A stretch of 54,835 bases of DNA. Source: Thiotrichaceae bacterium (GTDB taxonomy: Bacteria > Pseudomonadota > Gammaproteobacteria > Thiotrichales > Thiotrichaceae). The stretch's first letter is position 1. The number at the start of each line of letters is the position of its first letter. The DNA is taken from assembly GCA_023144895.1 (NCBI GenBank), contig JAGLEV010000076.1:1-54835 (forward strand), written 5' to 3'. Under the pieces are notes generated by a model. That model searched no databases and had not been told where the DNA came from. It saw nothing but the letters and a program-made list of their open reading frames with translations. The position numbers and the translations under genes were made by a program. Below are positions 16,678 through 25,724 of this stretch, piece by piece.

Positions 16678-17964
16678 GTGAGTAGGTTGAGTTTAGCAGA
16701 TGCTAGTCACCTAGTATCAAGAACGGGTCTAGGGGCAGAATGGGGTAGTATTCAACAGCTTGTTGGGAAACCAATAAATCATGCTGTCGATTCTATATTG
16801 TATCGGCGGCATTCAATGCCGCCACCTTTATTGCATATGTCGAAATGGGATCGATTATATGCAATGAGGAAAAGTAAGAACAATAAACGCATGATGATGC
16901 GTACTGCGAATAGAGAAGGGAAAGCATTACAACAATGGTGGTCGAGTCACTTATTGAAAACCGACTCTCCATTACTTGAAAGGATGACACTGTTCTGGCA
17001 TAACTTTTTTCCATCAACCATTGATAAGACACTTGCGACCTCTTTGCTCTATCGGCAAAACCAATTGCTACGCAAACATGCATTAGGTAATTTTCGTACC
17101 TTATTACATGATGTTGCTAAAGATCCCGCTATGTTGGTTTATCTTGATGGCTATGAAAATGTAAAAGGTAGCCCGAATGAAAATTTTGCACGGGAAGTCT
17201 TGGAATTATTTACCGTAGGGCGTGGGCAATACAAAGAACCTGATATTCGTGAAGCGGCAAGAGCCTTCACGGGCTGGGGCATTAATAATGCGGGTGGCTT
17301 TGTCAATAAGCCTAAGCTACATGATCATGGAAAAAAACGCATACTCGGAAAAGTGGGTAACTTCAATGGTGATCAAGCGCTCGATGTTATGCTCAAGCAC
17401 CACACTACTCCTGTTCGTATTGTTGAACGATTCTGGTATGAGTTTGTTTCAGTTAATAGACCGAATCGTAGTTTAATGAAGCGTTGGGCAGCTTCATTTG
17501 TACGTTCAAATTATAATATTACCCAGTTATTAAAACTCGTACTGACTAGTAAAGAGTTTTGGTCACCACAAAATAGAGGTGCCTTAATTAAGTCACCCAT
17601 TGATTTGGCCGTAGGCACTTTGCGTACCTTGCCCTATAGCTTACCTAGAAATAATCTTTATCATCAACTCTCACTGATGGGACAACCCTTATTTAATCAT
17701 TCAACAGTTAAAGGCTGGGTGAGTGGTAAGAATTGGGTGAGTACACAATCTTTTCTATTAAGAGATTCATTATTAAGAAACCTGACTCGTGGCAATCTTA
17801 GGAATAAAAAAAGTAGTATGGATGCAAAACTTCCACAGCTATCGCGGGATGAGATGGCGGAATGGTTATTAAATACTCAGGCTGTTAATCCTTTTCCAGA
17901 AAAACGAGGAAAGCAACGTTTAATACGTGCTTTGGTACTTGATCCCAGTTATCAGGTGTATTAA
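16678..17964 (+). CDS. DUF1800 domain protein
   Basis: A 428-residue protein of the DUF1800 family, function unknown. Family features visible are LADASHLVSRTGLGAEW at the N-terminus, the MTLFWHNFFPST segment (~residue 105), GSPNENFAREVLELFTVG (~residue 172) and EAARAFTGWGI. A TTG at 16654 is in frame, but GGAAGG at 16666-16671 sits six bases before a GTG at 16678, so I chose the GTG. No signal peptide is apparent. It is followed 134 bases later by a DUF1501 gene on the same strand. The two families are habitual neighbours in many bacteria, so they probably act together. Confidence 0.88.
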   Translation: MSRLSLADASHLVSRTGLGAEWGSIQQLVGKPINHAVDSILYRRHSMPPPLLHMSKWDRLYAMRKSKNNKRMMMRTANREGKALQQWWSSHLLKTDSPLLERMTLFWHNFFPSTIDKTLATSLLYRQNQLLRKHALGNFRTLLHDVAKDPAMLVYLDGYENVKGSPNENFAREVLELFTVGRGQYKEPDIREAARAFTGWGINNAGGFVNKPKLHDHGKKRILGKVGNFNGDQALDVMLKHHTTPVRIVERFWYEFVSVNRPNRSLMKRWAASFVRSNYNITQLLKLVLTSKEFWSPQNRGALIKSPIDLAVGTLRTLPYSLPRNNLYHQLSLMGQPLFNHSTVKGWVSGKNWVSTQSFLLRDSLLRNLTRGNLRNKKSSMDAKLPQLSRDEMAEWLLNTQAVNPFPEKRGKQRLIRALVLDPSYQVY

Positions 17965-18098
17965 AGAGGTCAATCAACTTCTCTAGGGCTGAAAATTAAA
18001 TAAGTTATATAAAAAGGTTATTTAGTTTTAGCTCTGATATTGGGCTTCTTTTTTAAGAATTATTAAGTTTATAAAACAAACAATAGTGAAAAACAGTT

Positions 18099-19253
18099 AT
18101 GAATCGACGTGATTTTTTACAGTATGCTGGCTATGTTGGTCTAGGTGCTACATTTCCAGAGGTTGCATCAGCAATTAATTTAAAACAATTAGGACGTATT
18201 GTTGTTCTCGTTCATTTAAAAGGTGGGAACGATGGTTTTAATACTTTAGTACCGTATGAAGATGGTCACTACTATGACCTCCGACCTAATATAGCCATTA
18301 GTAAGCGTGCTGTTCATCGCCTAGAAGGTGAAAATAAGTTTGGTATGCATCCACACTTGAGTAAGCTTGATCGGCTTTGGAAAAGTGGCGAGATGGCATG
18401 GGTCCATGGTGTGGGTTATTCTAATAGCTCCTTATCGCACTTTCAGTCATTGGATGTATTAGAGAGTGGTTCATTATCTGATTTTAATAATGGTTGGCTT
18501 TCACATATAGTCCCTCGTTTTAAGAAAGGTCTCCATGGTGTGGTCATTGATAATGGTGTTGAAGGGGGCGGAGTGATGAATGGTCGTCACTTACATGGCG
18601 TTACCTTAAATAACTTAAACACCTTTGTTAAAGCGGCAAAACGTGTGGAAAGTGTGCAGATGAAAAGACGGGGAACGAGCGCTCTTACCCATATAACCCA
18701 GACTCAAAATCAACTGCATACTATTGGTGAGCAGATTGCTAAAAAAGTTGGCATGAATCCTCGTCCTGTTGCTGGGCACTATAGTGGTGATCTAGGAAAT
18801 GGTCTGCAAGCCGTTGCACAGATGATTCTTAATGGTGTCGATGCACCTGTTTATAAGGTGACTCAGCCTGGCTTTGATACTCATTCAAGCCAGATAACAG
18901 CGCATGGTAATGCACTTTTTCAATTAGCGAGTGGTCTTGATTCTTTTTCTAATGCGATGAAACGAGCAGGTGTTTGGGATAAAGTCTTAGTAGTGACTTA
19001 TTCTGAATTTGGACGACGTGCCAAAGAGAATAAAGGGGCAGGCACAGATCATGGAACAGCGAGTGCGCAAATGGTACTAGGGGGTAGTGTAAAACGTGGT
19101 ATTTATGGTCAGCATCCTAATCTAGCAAAACTAGATCAGAATGGTAATGTGCGTCATACCACAGACTTTAGATCCATGTATGGCACGATTGCTCAACGTT
19201 GGTGGCATCAGCCTAGTCCGTGGGGTAAACAAGGTCAACATCCTTTTGTTTAG
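18099..19253 (+). CDS. DUF1501 domain protein with Tat signal
   Basis: A 384-residue member of DUF1501, whose fold is related to sulfatase/alkaline phosphatase-type proteins by family knowledge. The N-terminus MNRRDFLQYAGYVGLGATF is a classic twin-arginine signal (RRDFLQ), so the protein is exported folded. Further family motifs are VLVHLKGGNDGFNTLVPY, the FGMHPHLSKL stretch, GFDTHSSQ and VVTYSEFGRRAKENKGAGTDHG. It is the expected partner of the upstream DUF1800 gene. The substrate is unknown. Confidence 0.9.
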   Translation: MNRRDFLQYAGYVGLGATFPEVASAINLKQLGRIVVLVHLKGGNDGFNTLVPYEDGHYYDLRPNIAISKRAVHRLEGENKFGMHPHLSKLDRLWKSGEMAWVHGVGYSNSSLSHFQSLDVLESGSLSDFNNGWLSHIVPRFKKGLHGVVIDNGVEGGGVMNGRHLHGVTLNNLNTFVKAAKRVESVQMKRRGTSALTHITQTQNQLHTIGEQIAKKVGMNPRPVAGHYSGDLGNGLQAVAQMILNGVDAPVYKVTQPGFDTHSSQITAHGNALFQLASGLDSFSNAMKRAGVWDKVLVVTYSEFGRRAKENKGAGTDHGTASAQMVLGGSVKRGIYGQHPNLAKLDQNGNVRHTTDFRSMYGTIAQRWWHQPSPWGKQGQHPFV

Positions 19254-19277
19254 TCTTAGCTTTTGCAATGAGGGGGC

Positions 19278-20396
19278 TTAAAATAAAGTCTCCTCAAGCT
19301 CTCGATAAATAAAATCAACATTCTTTTTTTGATTTAAGTCATAAAGATTGGTTTTTTGCCATTGTTCAAAATGAATACTATCGATGGCTTCTTGTAGTTC
19401 AAGGTCATCATTAATAGCCACTGTTACTTTTTCACGTAAATGTTTGATGTAATTCTGTGTCATTTTCACCATTGGAAAGGGGGCTGTCTGTGCACTACCA
19501 TGCCCTGGAATCATTAACTGACTATCCGAAAAATTATCTAATAACCATTGCTGGGCATGAATTGCCTTCTCTGAATGACCATCAGCCATGTAAGTGACTC
19601 GGTTATTAAAGGCAAGATCAGAAATCCACATAATTTTATCTTCAACCTGTTGCACTATAAGATCACCATAAGAATGCTGTGTACCCATATTGTAGATGGC
19701 AAAGGTTTTCCCGCCCACTTTAATGATCATTTTACTAAACTCAGGAATATCAATCAAAGTATCGGGAATAACAGGAGTGAAGCCTTGCATATCCTCTTCA
19801 ATAAAGGTTTTACGATAGTTAACGGAATGTCCTATGCGCCCTGACTGGATGTAATCCATCGTCCCTTGATGACCGATAATATTAACACCACCCAGCGCTT
19901 TAAATGCAATAGCACCATAGGCATGATCAGGATGGTTGTGTGTAATGATAAGGTGTTTAATTGGTTTGTCTGTGATGCTAGCAATGGTTTTTATCATTCG
20001 TTGTGCTAGTGCAGGTGTGCCTAATGAATCAATCACGACCACACTGTCATGGGTGATAACAAAGCCTGCATTGCCATTATAGCCACGATTATTTTCATCA
20101 ACTTCAGCAATATTCCCATAAAATAAATAAGTATCTTTAGCAACTTCATAGACATGCAGAGGGCTTTTATCTCCTTTTTTAATGGCTATGCTAGGAGCAA
20201 TATTGGTGTCAATGGCTATTTTAGGGTGAAATACATGATTGGGCTTGGTGCCAAAGCTATGATTAACTTCCTCACGTGTCAAAGTGTCTGCTTTAGTCTG
20301 TTCTGGGTTTTGAATTTTTTTGGGAGTTTGTGATAGAGCAAAGTAAATAGAGACTGCAAGAATTAAAAGGATCATTACGGGGAAAAGTTTATTCAT
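19278..20396 (-). CDS. Metallo-beta-lactamase-fold hydrolase, SoxH-like
   Basis: A 372-residue membrane-anchored or periplasmic zinc hydrolase. The start at 20396 places a hydrophobic anchor (MNKLFPVMILLILAVSIYF) at the N-terminus; an in-frame ATG at 20486 would add 30 residues with no gain in signal quality. The zinc motif HxHxDH is seen as ITHNHPDHAYG. Further metal ligands are plausible in MGTQHSYGD and MIPGHGSAQ. Overall layout (YLFYGNIAEVD..GFVITHDSVVVIDS) resembles the SoxH / quinoprotein-relay metallohydrolases. No sox or quinoprotein gene is adjacent here, so the substrate is unknown. Confidence 0.82.
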   Translation of the reverse strand: MNKLFPVMILLILAVSIYFALSQTPKKIQNPEQTKADTLTREEVNHSFGTKPNHVFHPKIAIDTNIAPSIAIKKGDKSPLHVYEVAKDTYLFYGNIAEVDENNRGYNGNAGFVITHDSVVVIDSLGTPALAQRMIKTIASITDKPIKHLIITHNHPDHAYGAIAFKALGGVNIIGHQGTMDYIQSGRIGHSVNYRKTFIEEDMQGFTPVIPDTLIDIPEFSKMIIKVGGKTFAIYNMGTQHSYGDLIVQQVEDKIMWISDLAFNNRVTYMADGHSEKAIHAQQWLLDNFSDSQLMIPGHGSAQTAPFPMVKMTQNYIKHLREKVTVAINDDLELQEAIDSIHFEQWQKTNLYDLNQKKNVDFIYRELEETLF

Positions 20397-20528
20397 ATTT
20401 GTTACTTCGGAGCGGTAGGAAATTGGATATTGAGACAGTATAATGTGAATTAAGAGCGGGTTCTTAACTGATTCCAAAAAAAACATGGCAGTAGCAAAAC
20501 GTCAAAATAGATAAGAAAATCTTTCTAT

Positions 20529-20768
20529 TTAACCATCAATTTTAAATATCATTTTCCTTAACCCATACAAAACAATAAATAATGGAAGCAACCCTAAAGC
20601 TAATAACCCTTTCTCAACACCAAAAAAACTGATAACTGGTATTAATATCTTTGGTAAGTATATTGTAGTTTCTACTCCAGACGTATAGCTTATATAGTAA
20701 TCATATAAACGCCAAGAAGCTAAAAATCCTAAAATTATTGCAGCAAATCCTTGTAACCTTATTTTCAT
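20529..20768 (-). CDS. Small two-helix membrane protein, unknown
   Basis: A 79-residue protein with two hydrophobic helices (~residues 7-25 and ~52-72) joined by a short loop containing Tyr and Thr. I recognise no family. It sits on the same strand upstream of the metallohydrolase gene with a 130-300 base gap and may be independently transcribed. Confidence 0.5.
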   Translation of the reverse strand: MKIRLQGFAAIILGFLASWRLYDYYISYTSGVETTIYLPKILIPVISFFGVEKGLLALGLLPLFIVLYGLRKMIFKIDG

Positions 20769-20899
20769 CTTAATACTCTGCTAATGATGGAAGCTCTATT
20801 CTCAAGGTTGTTGAAAAGTTAAGATCTTCCTTATATTTTGAACTTCAGGTCATGGATTGGCTATCATTTAGCGCTTAATTCACATTATACTATGTGATT

Positions 20900-21535
20900 A
20901 TGGATATAAGTGAATACCGAAGAGAGTATATGCAGTCTGGCTTAGGTCGTGACCAACTCAATAATGACCCTATGTTACAGTTTGAAACATGGTTTAAGCA
21001 GGCTTGTGAAGTAGATGTGGTTGATGCCAACGCCATGAGCTTGGCAACGGTTTCTGCTGGGGGAAGACCGAGTATTAGAACCGTTTTATTGAAAACATTT
21101 GATCAACAGGGCTTTGTCTTTTTTACTAATTATACTAGTCAGAAAGCCCAAGAAATTGCTGAAAATTCATCAGTGGCGGCTCTGTTTCCGTGGACAGAGC
21201 TAGAACGACAGGTGGAAGTCTGTGGTAAAGCTGAGAGAATTTCTATCGCTGAATCATTGAAATATATCACTTCACGCCCCCGTGGTAGCCAGCTAGGCGC
21301 TTGGGTTTCACGCCAATCTAGCGTGATTGATTCACGACAAACCTTAGTCAAACGTATGGCTAATTTAAAAGAACGTTTTGCTAATGGTGCAATTCCTAAT
21401 CCTACCTTCTGGGGTGGTTATCGTATTGTGCCTGAAACCATTGAGTTCTGGCAGGGTAGAGAAGGGCGTTTACATGATCGTTTTGAATATACCAAAGCAA
21501 ATGGTGAGTGGTGTACACAACGCCTAGCACCTTAG
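20900..21535 (+). CDS. pdxH: Pyridoxamine 5'-phosphate oxidase
   Basis: An FMN enzyme that oxidises pyridoxine/pyridoxamine 5'-phosphate to pyridoxal 5'-phosphate. Family motifs are AMSLATVSAGGRPSIRTVLL, FVFFTNYTSQKAQEI, the SQLGAWVSRQS stretch and the C-terminal FWQGREGRLHDRFEY with QRLAP at the end. Length 211 is normal. A GTG at 20894 is in frame, but the ATG at 20900 gives MDISEYRREY, the typical PdxH N-terminus. A 6-bp hairpin overlaps the stop codon. Confidence 0.95.
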   Translation: MDISEYRREYMQSGLGRDQLNNDPMLQFETWFKQACEVDVVDANAMSLATVSAGGRPSIRTVLLKTFDQQGFVFFTNYTSQKAQEIAENSSVAALFPWTELERQVEVCGKAERISIAESLKYITSRPRGSQLGAWVSRQSSVIDSRQTLVKRMANLKERFANGAIPNPTFWGGYRIVPETIEFWQGREGRLHDRFEYTKANGEWCTQRLAP

Positions 21536-22028
21536 CTAGGTCAATCATTAAACTAACTGAATAGGTTGAATTTTAGTTCGATGTGATTTGACTTGTTAGC
21601 TTTTTATGCACTTTTAACCTTGAAATTTAATCCTTTCTTTTACTCAAGATAGACCTTAACAGAATATTAATCAATCAATTTTCATTCAAGCAGGCTTTAA
21701 CTGATCAAATAAATGACCGTGATATTTATATAAGGGGAATTGATGCTAGCTATTATGAAGGTTATTCCCTATATAAAACCGATGAGCTGGACAGTCAATC
21801 AATGATATTTAACCGCAGTGTAACTTATAACAATCTTGCACGGAGACTATAATCAGTGTCACAAGATTTTTGAAAGAGTAAAGCGATGCCCGTTGACATT
21901 GTAAGACTTCTTAGCTTATATCATCAAAAGTACAGATTCATTATCCTTAATAAATATCCAGTTTTTGTCTAGTGCTTCATCGTGTAGAATGCGCATTTTA
22001 GTATTCAATGAACGACACGGAGTGAATT
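21536..22028. other. Intergenic gap of ~490 bp before mrp
   Basis: It holds no complete gene. A stretch open in one frame for 73 codons (21631-21852) has no ATG near its beginning and may be a decayed gene end. The promoter of mrp is expected near its right end; I can name no clear boxes. Confidence 0.4.
21631..21852 (+). pseudogene. Possible gene remnant, 73-codon open frame without start
   Basis: Between a TAA at 21628 and a TAA at 21850 the frame is open and reads like protein, with segments such as IRGIDASYYEGYSLYKTDEL and SVTYNNLARRL. No ATG, GTG or TTG is near its 5' end. It may be a C-terminal fragment of a lost gene or chance. A second, unrelated 20-codon frame inside it (ATG at 21743) has an AAGGGG site. 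Confidence 0.3.
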
Positions 22029-23120
22029 ATGACGGATATTTCTAAGGAGCAGGTAGAGGCTTTATTAAAGGAAGTCAGCGATCGTTATCTACAACAAGAT
22101 ATTGTCAGCCTAAACCAAGTTAAATCGATTGAAATTGATGGCACTAAAGTATTTGTGCGTATTCAACAAGGTTATCCAGCAGGTGAATATCGTGATGAAT
22201 TAGCGGTTGAGGTCAAGACTTTATTAGAAGCCAATGATGCGATTGAATCTGCTGAAATCAATGTGGAAACTCGCGTTGTTGCTCATGCAGTGCAAAAAAT
22301 GCTGAAACGCATTGCAGGTATTAAGAATATTATTGCCGTTGCATCAGGCAAAGGTGGTGTGGGTAAATCAACGACATCGGTTAACTTAGCATTAGCACTA
22401 CAGGCGGATGGTGCAAGTGTTGGCTTATTAGATGCTGATATTTATGGCCCTAGCCAACCACGTATGATGGGTCTTTCAGGTCAGCCAGAATCAAAGGATG
22501 GCAAAACATTAGAGCCAATGGAAAACTATGGTATTAAAACCATGTCGATTGGTTTTTTAGTAGAAGAAGATACCCCTATGATCTGGCGTGGCCCTATGGT
22601 AACGCAAGCTCTTGAGCAATTATTAAGTGATACCAACTGGGGTGACTTAGATTATCTGGTTGTTGATTTGCCACCAGGAACAGGTGATACACAGCTCACA
22701 TTGTCACAAAAAATCCCAGTCAGTGGTGCAGTGATTGTAACAACCCCTCAGGATATTGCCTTATTAGATGCTAGGAAAGGTCTTAAAATGTTTGAAAAGG
22801 TTGAGATTCCAGTGCTAGGTGTGGTTGAAAATATGAGTATTCATATTTGTAGCGAATGTGGTCATTCTGAGCATATCTTTGGTGAAGGAGGTGGAACACG
22901 TATGGCTAAAGAGCATAATGTTGATTTCCTAGGCTCTTTACCTTTAGATATGAGTATTCGTGTACAAACAGATAGTGGTAAACCAACCGTAGTGAATGAT
23001 CCTGATGGTCAAATTACCGCTATGTATAAAGATATTGCGCGAATTACTAGTGCTAAGTTAGCTGAGAAAGCTAAAGATTACAGCACAAAATTCCCAACGA
23101 TTAAGATTGAAAATGGTTAG
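22029..23120 (+). CDS. apbC: Iron-sulfur cluster carrier ATPase Mrp/ApbC
   Basis: A P-loop scaffold/carrier that delivers Fe-S clusters to apoproteins in the cytoplasm. Residues 1-~85 form the DUF59/MIP18-like domain. Then comes the deviant Walker A VASGKGGVGKSTTS, LLDADIYGPSQPRMMG, and the VVDLPPGTGDTQLT segment. The cluster-bridging CxxC is present as CSEC near residue 277. Length 363 is normal. GGAG sits eight bases before the ATG. It is monocistronic, since an intrinsic terminator follows. The Fe-S-rich nitrate enzymes in this window are possible clients (inference). Confidence 0.94.
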   Translation: MTDISKEQVEALLKEVSDRYLQQDIVSLNQVKSIEIDGTKVFVRIQQGYPAGEYRDELAVEVKTLLEANDAIESAEINVETRVVAHAVQKMLKRIAGIKNIIAVASGKGGVGKSTTSVNLALALQADGASVGLLDADIYGPSQPRMMGLSGQPESKDGKTLEPMENYGIKTMSIGFLVEEDTPMIWRGPMVTQALEQLLSDTNWGDLDYLVVDLPPGTGDTQLTLSQKIPVSGAVIVTTPQDIALLDARKGLKMFEKVEIPVLGVVENMSIHICSECGHSEHIFGEGGGTRMAKEHNVDFLGSLPLDMSIRVQTDSGKPTVVNDPDGQITAMYKDIARITSAKLAEKAKDYSTKFPTIKIENG

Positions 23121-23139
23121 AATTTTTTAGTGATACTTT

Positions 23140-23173
23140 GTTACGAGGCTGTACCTAGCCTCGTAACAATTTT
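23140..23173 (+). terminator. Intrinsic terminator of mrp
   Basis: A perfect 11-bp stem (GTTACGAGGCT / AGCCTCGTAAC) with a 6-base loop is followed by AATTTTTATT. It starts 19 bases after the mrp stop and therefore excludes the in-frame GTG at 23130 as the next gene's start. Confidence 0.85.
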
Positions 23174-23219
23174 TATTAGTATCGGCTCTTTAGCCCAGAT
23201 AAAACAAAAGGCATCGGTA

Positions 23220-23750
23220 ATGAATAAAATGGGTTTTACTATGTCAGTCGATCAATATGATCCAATCACTGGTTTTTACTATAAATCCATTACTAAGACT
23301 GTAGAAGAAACAAAAGAAACTTCCCGATTTTTAAGCAGTCGTTCTTTTTCAAAATCCTCACCAGACTCTGTTGTCAATATTGGGATATTAAACCCTTTAA
23401 ATGATGAAATATCACTGCTTTTTCCACAAGATCAGAGGGTAGAAATACGTCAGTTTATCTTTGAGATAGGCTATGATAAAGAATCCTCCTTGATTGAATT
23501 CACCAATGGAGGGCATTTCATTAGAAATAATCACAATATTAAAAAAAGATCACCTAATAATCATTTGCTTATTGTCACTGTAGAAGAGGGTGATGATACC
23601 TTATGGCTTGCCGATAAAAAGGGGACTGATCTCAGAAAAGTGACTGTTATTAAAGAAAATTCTAACTGGCATCTTGATATAAAAAACTCAAAAATACGGG
23701 TCATTTCATCCATAGAAAGTGTGTTGTCGGTTGAGAGCTTTGCTTGGTGA
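23220..23750 (+). CDS. Hypothetical protein
   Basis: I do not recognise this 176-residue protein. The open frame begins at a GTG (23130), but that codon lies upstream of the mrp terminator hairpin, so I use the ATG at 23220. It has no signal peptide or membrane segment. The sequence is charged, with beta-type stretches (LLIVTVEEGDDTLWLAD, DLRKVTVIKENSNWHLDI) and no cysteine. An ATG three codons further is also possible. It ends 34 bases before crcB. Confidence 0.55.
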   Translation: MNKMGFTMSVDQYDPITGFYYKSITKTVEETKETSRFLSSRSFSKSSPDSVVNIGILNPLNDEISLLFPQDQRVEIRQFIFEIGYDKESSLIEFTNGGHFIRNNHNIKKRSPNNHLLIVTVEEGDDTLWLADKKGTDLRKVTVIKENSNWHLDIKNSKIRVISSIESVLSVESFAW

Positions 23751-23784
23751 GTATATTCTTGGAAAACTGCACAATAAATCCAGT

Positions 23785-24165
23785 ATGTTGCAATTAGCCA
23801 GCATCATGCTAGGTGGAGCATTAGGTGCAATCTCGCGCTTTGCTTTATCAAACCTTGTTTCAACAACACTCGGTCGTGATTTTCCCTATGGCACATTAAC
23901 CGTTAACCTCATCGGCTCCTTTCTAATCGGTTTATTAACCATATTCTTTGCACAAAAAAGTGGTTTAGATCCCTCAATACGTCTGGGTGTGTTGGTCGGA
24001 TTCTTAGGAGCACTAACAACTTTTTCCACCTTTTCTCTCGAAACATTAAGCTTACTAGAACAGGGAAGTTTAGTTGCAGCATTAAGCAATATTTTTATTT
24101 CTATCATAAGCTGTATAGCAATGGTCTGGTTGGGTATGCAACTTGCCAAACAGGTGCTAAACTAA
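23785..24165 (+). CDS. crcB: Fluoride ion channel CrcB/Fluc
   Basis: A small four-helix membrane protein that forms dual-topology dimers and exports fluoride. Motifs seen are GGALGAISRFALSN, the central FPYGTLTVNLIGSFLIG, and GFLGALTTFSTFSLE with the conserved Phe/Thr/Ser residues of the pore. An earlier in-frame GTG (23719) would overlap the preceding gene and add a hydrophilic tail. The ATG at 23785 gives 127 residues, the family norm. I see no fluoride riboswitch upstream. Confidence 0.93.
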   Translation: MLQLASIMLGGALGAISRFALSNLVSTTLGRDFPYGTLTVNLIGSFLIGLLTIFFAQKSGLDPSIRLGVLVGFLGALTTFSTFSLETLSLLEQGSLVAALSNIFISIISCIAMVWLGMQLAKQVLN

Positions 24166-24207
24166 CAACTTAGCTTATCTGCTATTTTCCTTCAATAGCC
24201 CCATTGA

Positions 24208-24245
24208 AAGTACTTATTGATACCGATAAACTCCGTACTTTTTCT
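24208..24245 (+). terminator. Possible terminator after crcB
   Basis: AAGTAC pairs with GTACTT and encloses a second short stem (TTATTG / CGATAA). TTTCTTGCTC follows directly. The stem is weak, so this is a modest call. Confidence 0.4.
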
Positions 24246-24369
24246 TGCTCTTAAAGGCAATGGCAATCTAAGCAGTGATGTACTATCTTATTGATTTAAT
24301 CACTATGCTTAAAAGCGCTCTTAAATAAAATAGAGCATTGTAGATACACACTTATTTAGGTCAATTTTC

Positions 24370-25644
24370 ATGTTAGATATAAAACGATTACGTCAAAACC
24401 CCGAAGCAATTGCAGAACAATTAAAACGTCGTTCTTATGACTTTGATGTGGAAAGTTTTAATTCATTAGAGCAAGAGCGTAAAGCCTTGTCCATCCGTAC
24501 TCAAGAACTACAAAATGAGCGTAATACTCGTTCAAAATCTATTGGTCAGGCAAAAGCAAAAGGTGAAGACATTCAACCTTTATTAGCAGAAATTGCAGAT
24601 CTGGGTGATAGTTTAAAGACGGCTGAAGATGAGCTGTCAGTGCTCAATCAGACAATTCATCATTTATTGATGAGTATACCGAACCTACTGGATGAGTCAG
24701 TGCCTGAAGGTAAATCTGAGGATGATAATGTTGAATTGCGTCAGTGGGGTACGATTCCTCACTTTGATTTTACGATAAAAGATCATGTTGATTTAGGCGC
24801 TGCTGATGGTTTGATGGATTTTGAAGCGGGGGTTAAATTAACAGGTGCACGTTTTGTGGTCATGCGCTCACATATGGCAAGAATGCACCGTGCCTTGATT
24901 CAATTTATGCTCAATACGCATAGTGATGAACATGGTTATCAAGAGGTTTATGTGCCTTATATCGTCAATGCGGATAGCTTGCGTGGTACAGGGCAATTGC
25001 CAAAATTTGAGGAAGATTTATTTAAGCTGGATTCTGAGCAGGAATATTATCTTATCCCTACCGCTGAAGTACCAGTGACTAATTTATTTCGCGATACGAT
25101 TATTAAAGAAGCTGATTTGCCGATTACTCATGTGTGTCATACACCTTGTTTTCGTTCTGAAGCAGGTTCTTATGGACGTGATACACGAGGATTGATTCGC
25201 CAGCATCAGTTTGAAAAAGTAGAATTAGTACAAATCGTTAAGCCTGAGGATTCTTTGCAAAAAGTAACAGAATTATTAGGTCATGCTGAGGTGATTTTAC
25301 AGAAGTTAGAGTTGCCTTATCGTGTGGTTGAATTATGTGCGGGTGATACGGGATTTTCTGCGACTAAAACCTATGACATTGAGGTTTGGTTGCCAGCACA
25401 GAATACTTATAGAGAAATTTCTTCTTGTTCACATTTTGGTGACTTCCAAGCACGTCGTATGATGGCACGCTATAAGAATACAAAAACCAATAAAAATGAG
25501 CTAGTACATACTATTAATGGTTCTGGTTTGGCTGTTGGGCGTACTTTAGTTGCTATTCTAGAGAATTATCAGCAAGCCGATGGTAGCATTCGTGTTCCCG
25601 ATATTTTGCAACCTTATATGGGTGGACTACAGAAGATAGGTTAA
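24370..25644 (+). CDS. serS: Seryl-tRNA synthetase
   Basis: Charges tRNA-Ser (and tRNA-Sec) with serine in the cytoplasm. The N-terminal ~105 residues form the long antiparallel coiled-coil arm ([20 protein letters not shown]). The class II catalytic core shows motif 2, [17 protein letters not shown], and motif 3, [31 protein letters not shown] is also typical. Length 424 is normal. AGGT lies about nine bases before the ATG. The stop codon is part of the A-run shared with the terminator of the opposing gene. Confidence 0.97.
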   Translation: MLDIKRLRQNPEAIAEQLKRRSYDFDVESFNSLEQERKALSIRTQELQNERNTRSKSIGQAKAKGEDIQPLLAEIADLGDSLKTAEDELSVLNQTIHHLLMSIPNLLDESVPEGKSEDDNVELRQWGTIPHFDFTIKDHVDLGAADGLMDFEAGVKLTGARFVVMRSHMARMHRALIQFMLNTHSDEHGYQEVYVPYIVNADSLRGTGQLPKFEEDLFKLDSEQEYYLIPTAEVPVTNLFRDTIIKEADLPITHVCHTPCFRSEAGSYGRDTRGLIRQHQFEKVELVQIVKPEDSLQKVTELLGHAEVILQKLELPYRVVELCAGDTGFSATKTYDIEVWLPAQNTYREISSCSHFGDFQARRMMARYKNTKTNKNELVHTINGSGLAVGRTLVAILENYQQADGSIRVPDILQPYMGGLQKIG

Positions 25645-25672
25645 AAAAAAGGGGTAGCTGCGAGGCTACCCC
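25643..25672 (-). terminator. Intrinsic terminator of the CBM9 gene (minus strand)
   Basis: Stem GGGGTAGC / GCTACCCC with a 6-base loop is followed, on the minus strand, by eight Ts. The T run overlaps the serS stop codon. On the plus strand the hairpin lacks a T run, so it mainly serves the leftward gene. Confidence 0.8.
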
Positions 25673-25724
25673 TAAACTGGCAAAGCTTTAACGCCCTGCC
25701 ATCTCCTTCGCAATAATGTGTTCT

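Noticed and set aside
21743-21805. Twenty-codon ORF with an AAGGGG site in the pdxH-mrp gap
   Set aside because: It lies out of frame inside a longer protein-like frame, and nothing else supports it.
23130-23219. Extended N-terminus of the unknown gene from the GTG at 23130
   Set aside because: The segment contains the mrp intrinsic terminator hairpin and a low-quality start.
23719-23784. Extended N-terminus of CrcB from a GTG
   Set aside because: It overlaps the preceding gene and precedes the conserved start of the channel; family length fits the ATG at 23785.
24166-24369. Regulatory RNA (T-box like) before serS, or fluoride riboswitch before crcB
   Set aside because: No T-box or fluoride riboswitch consensus segments are present.
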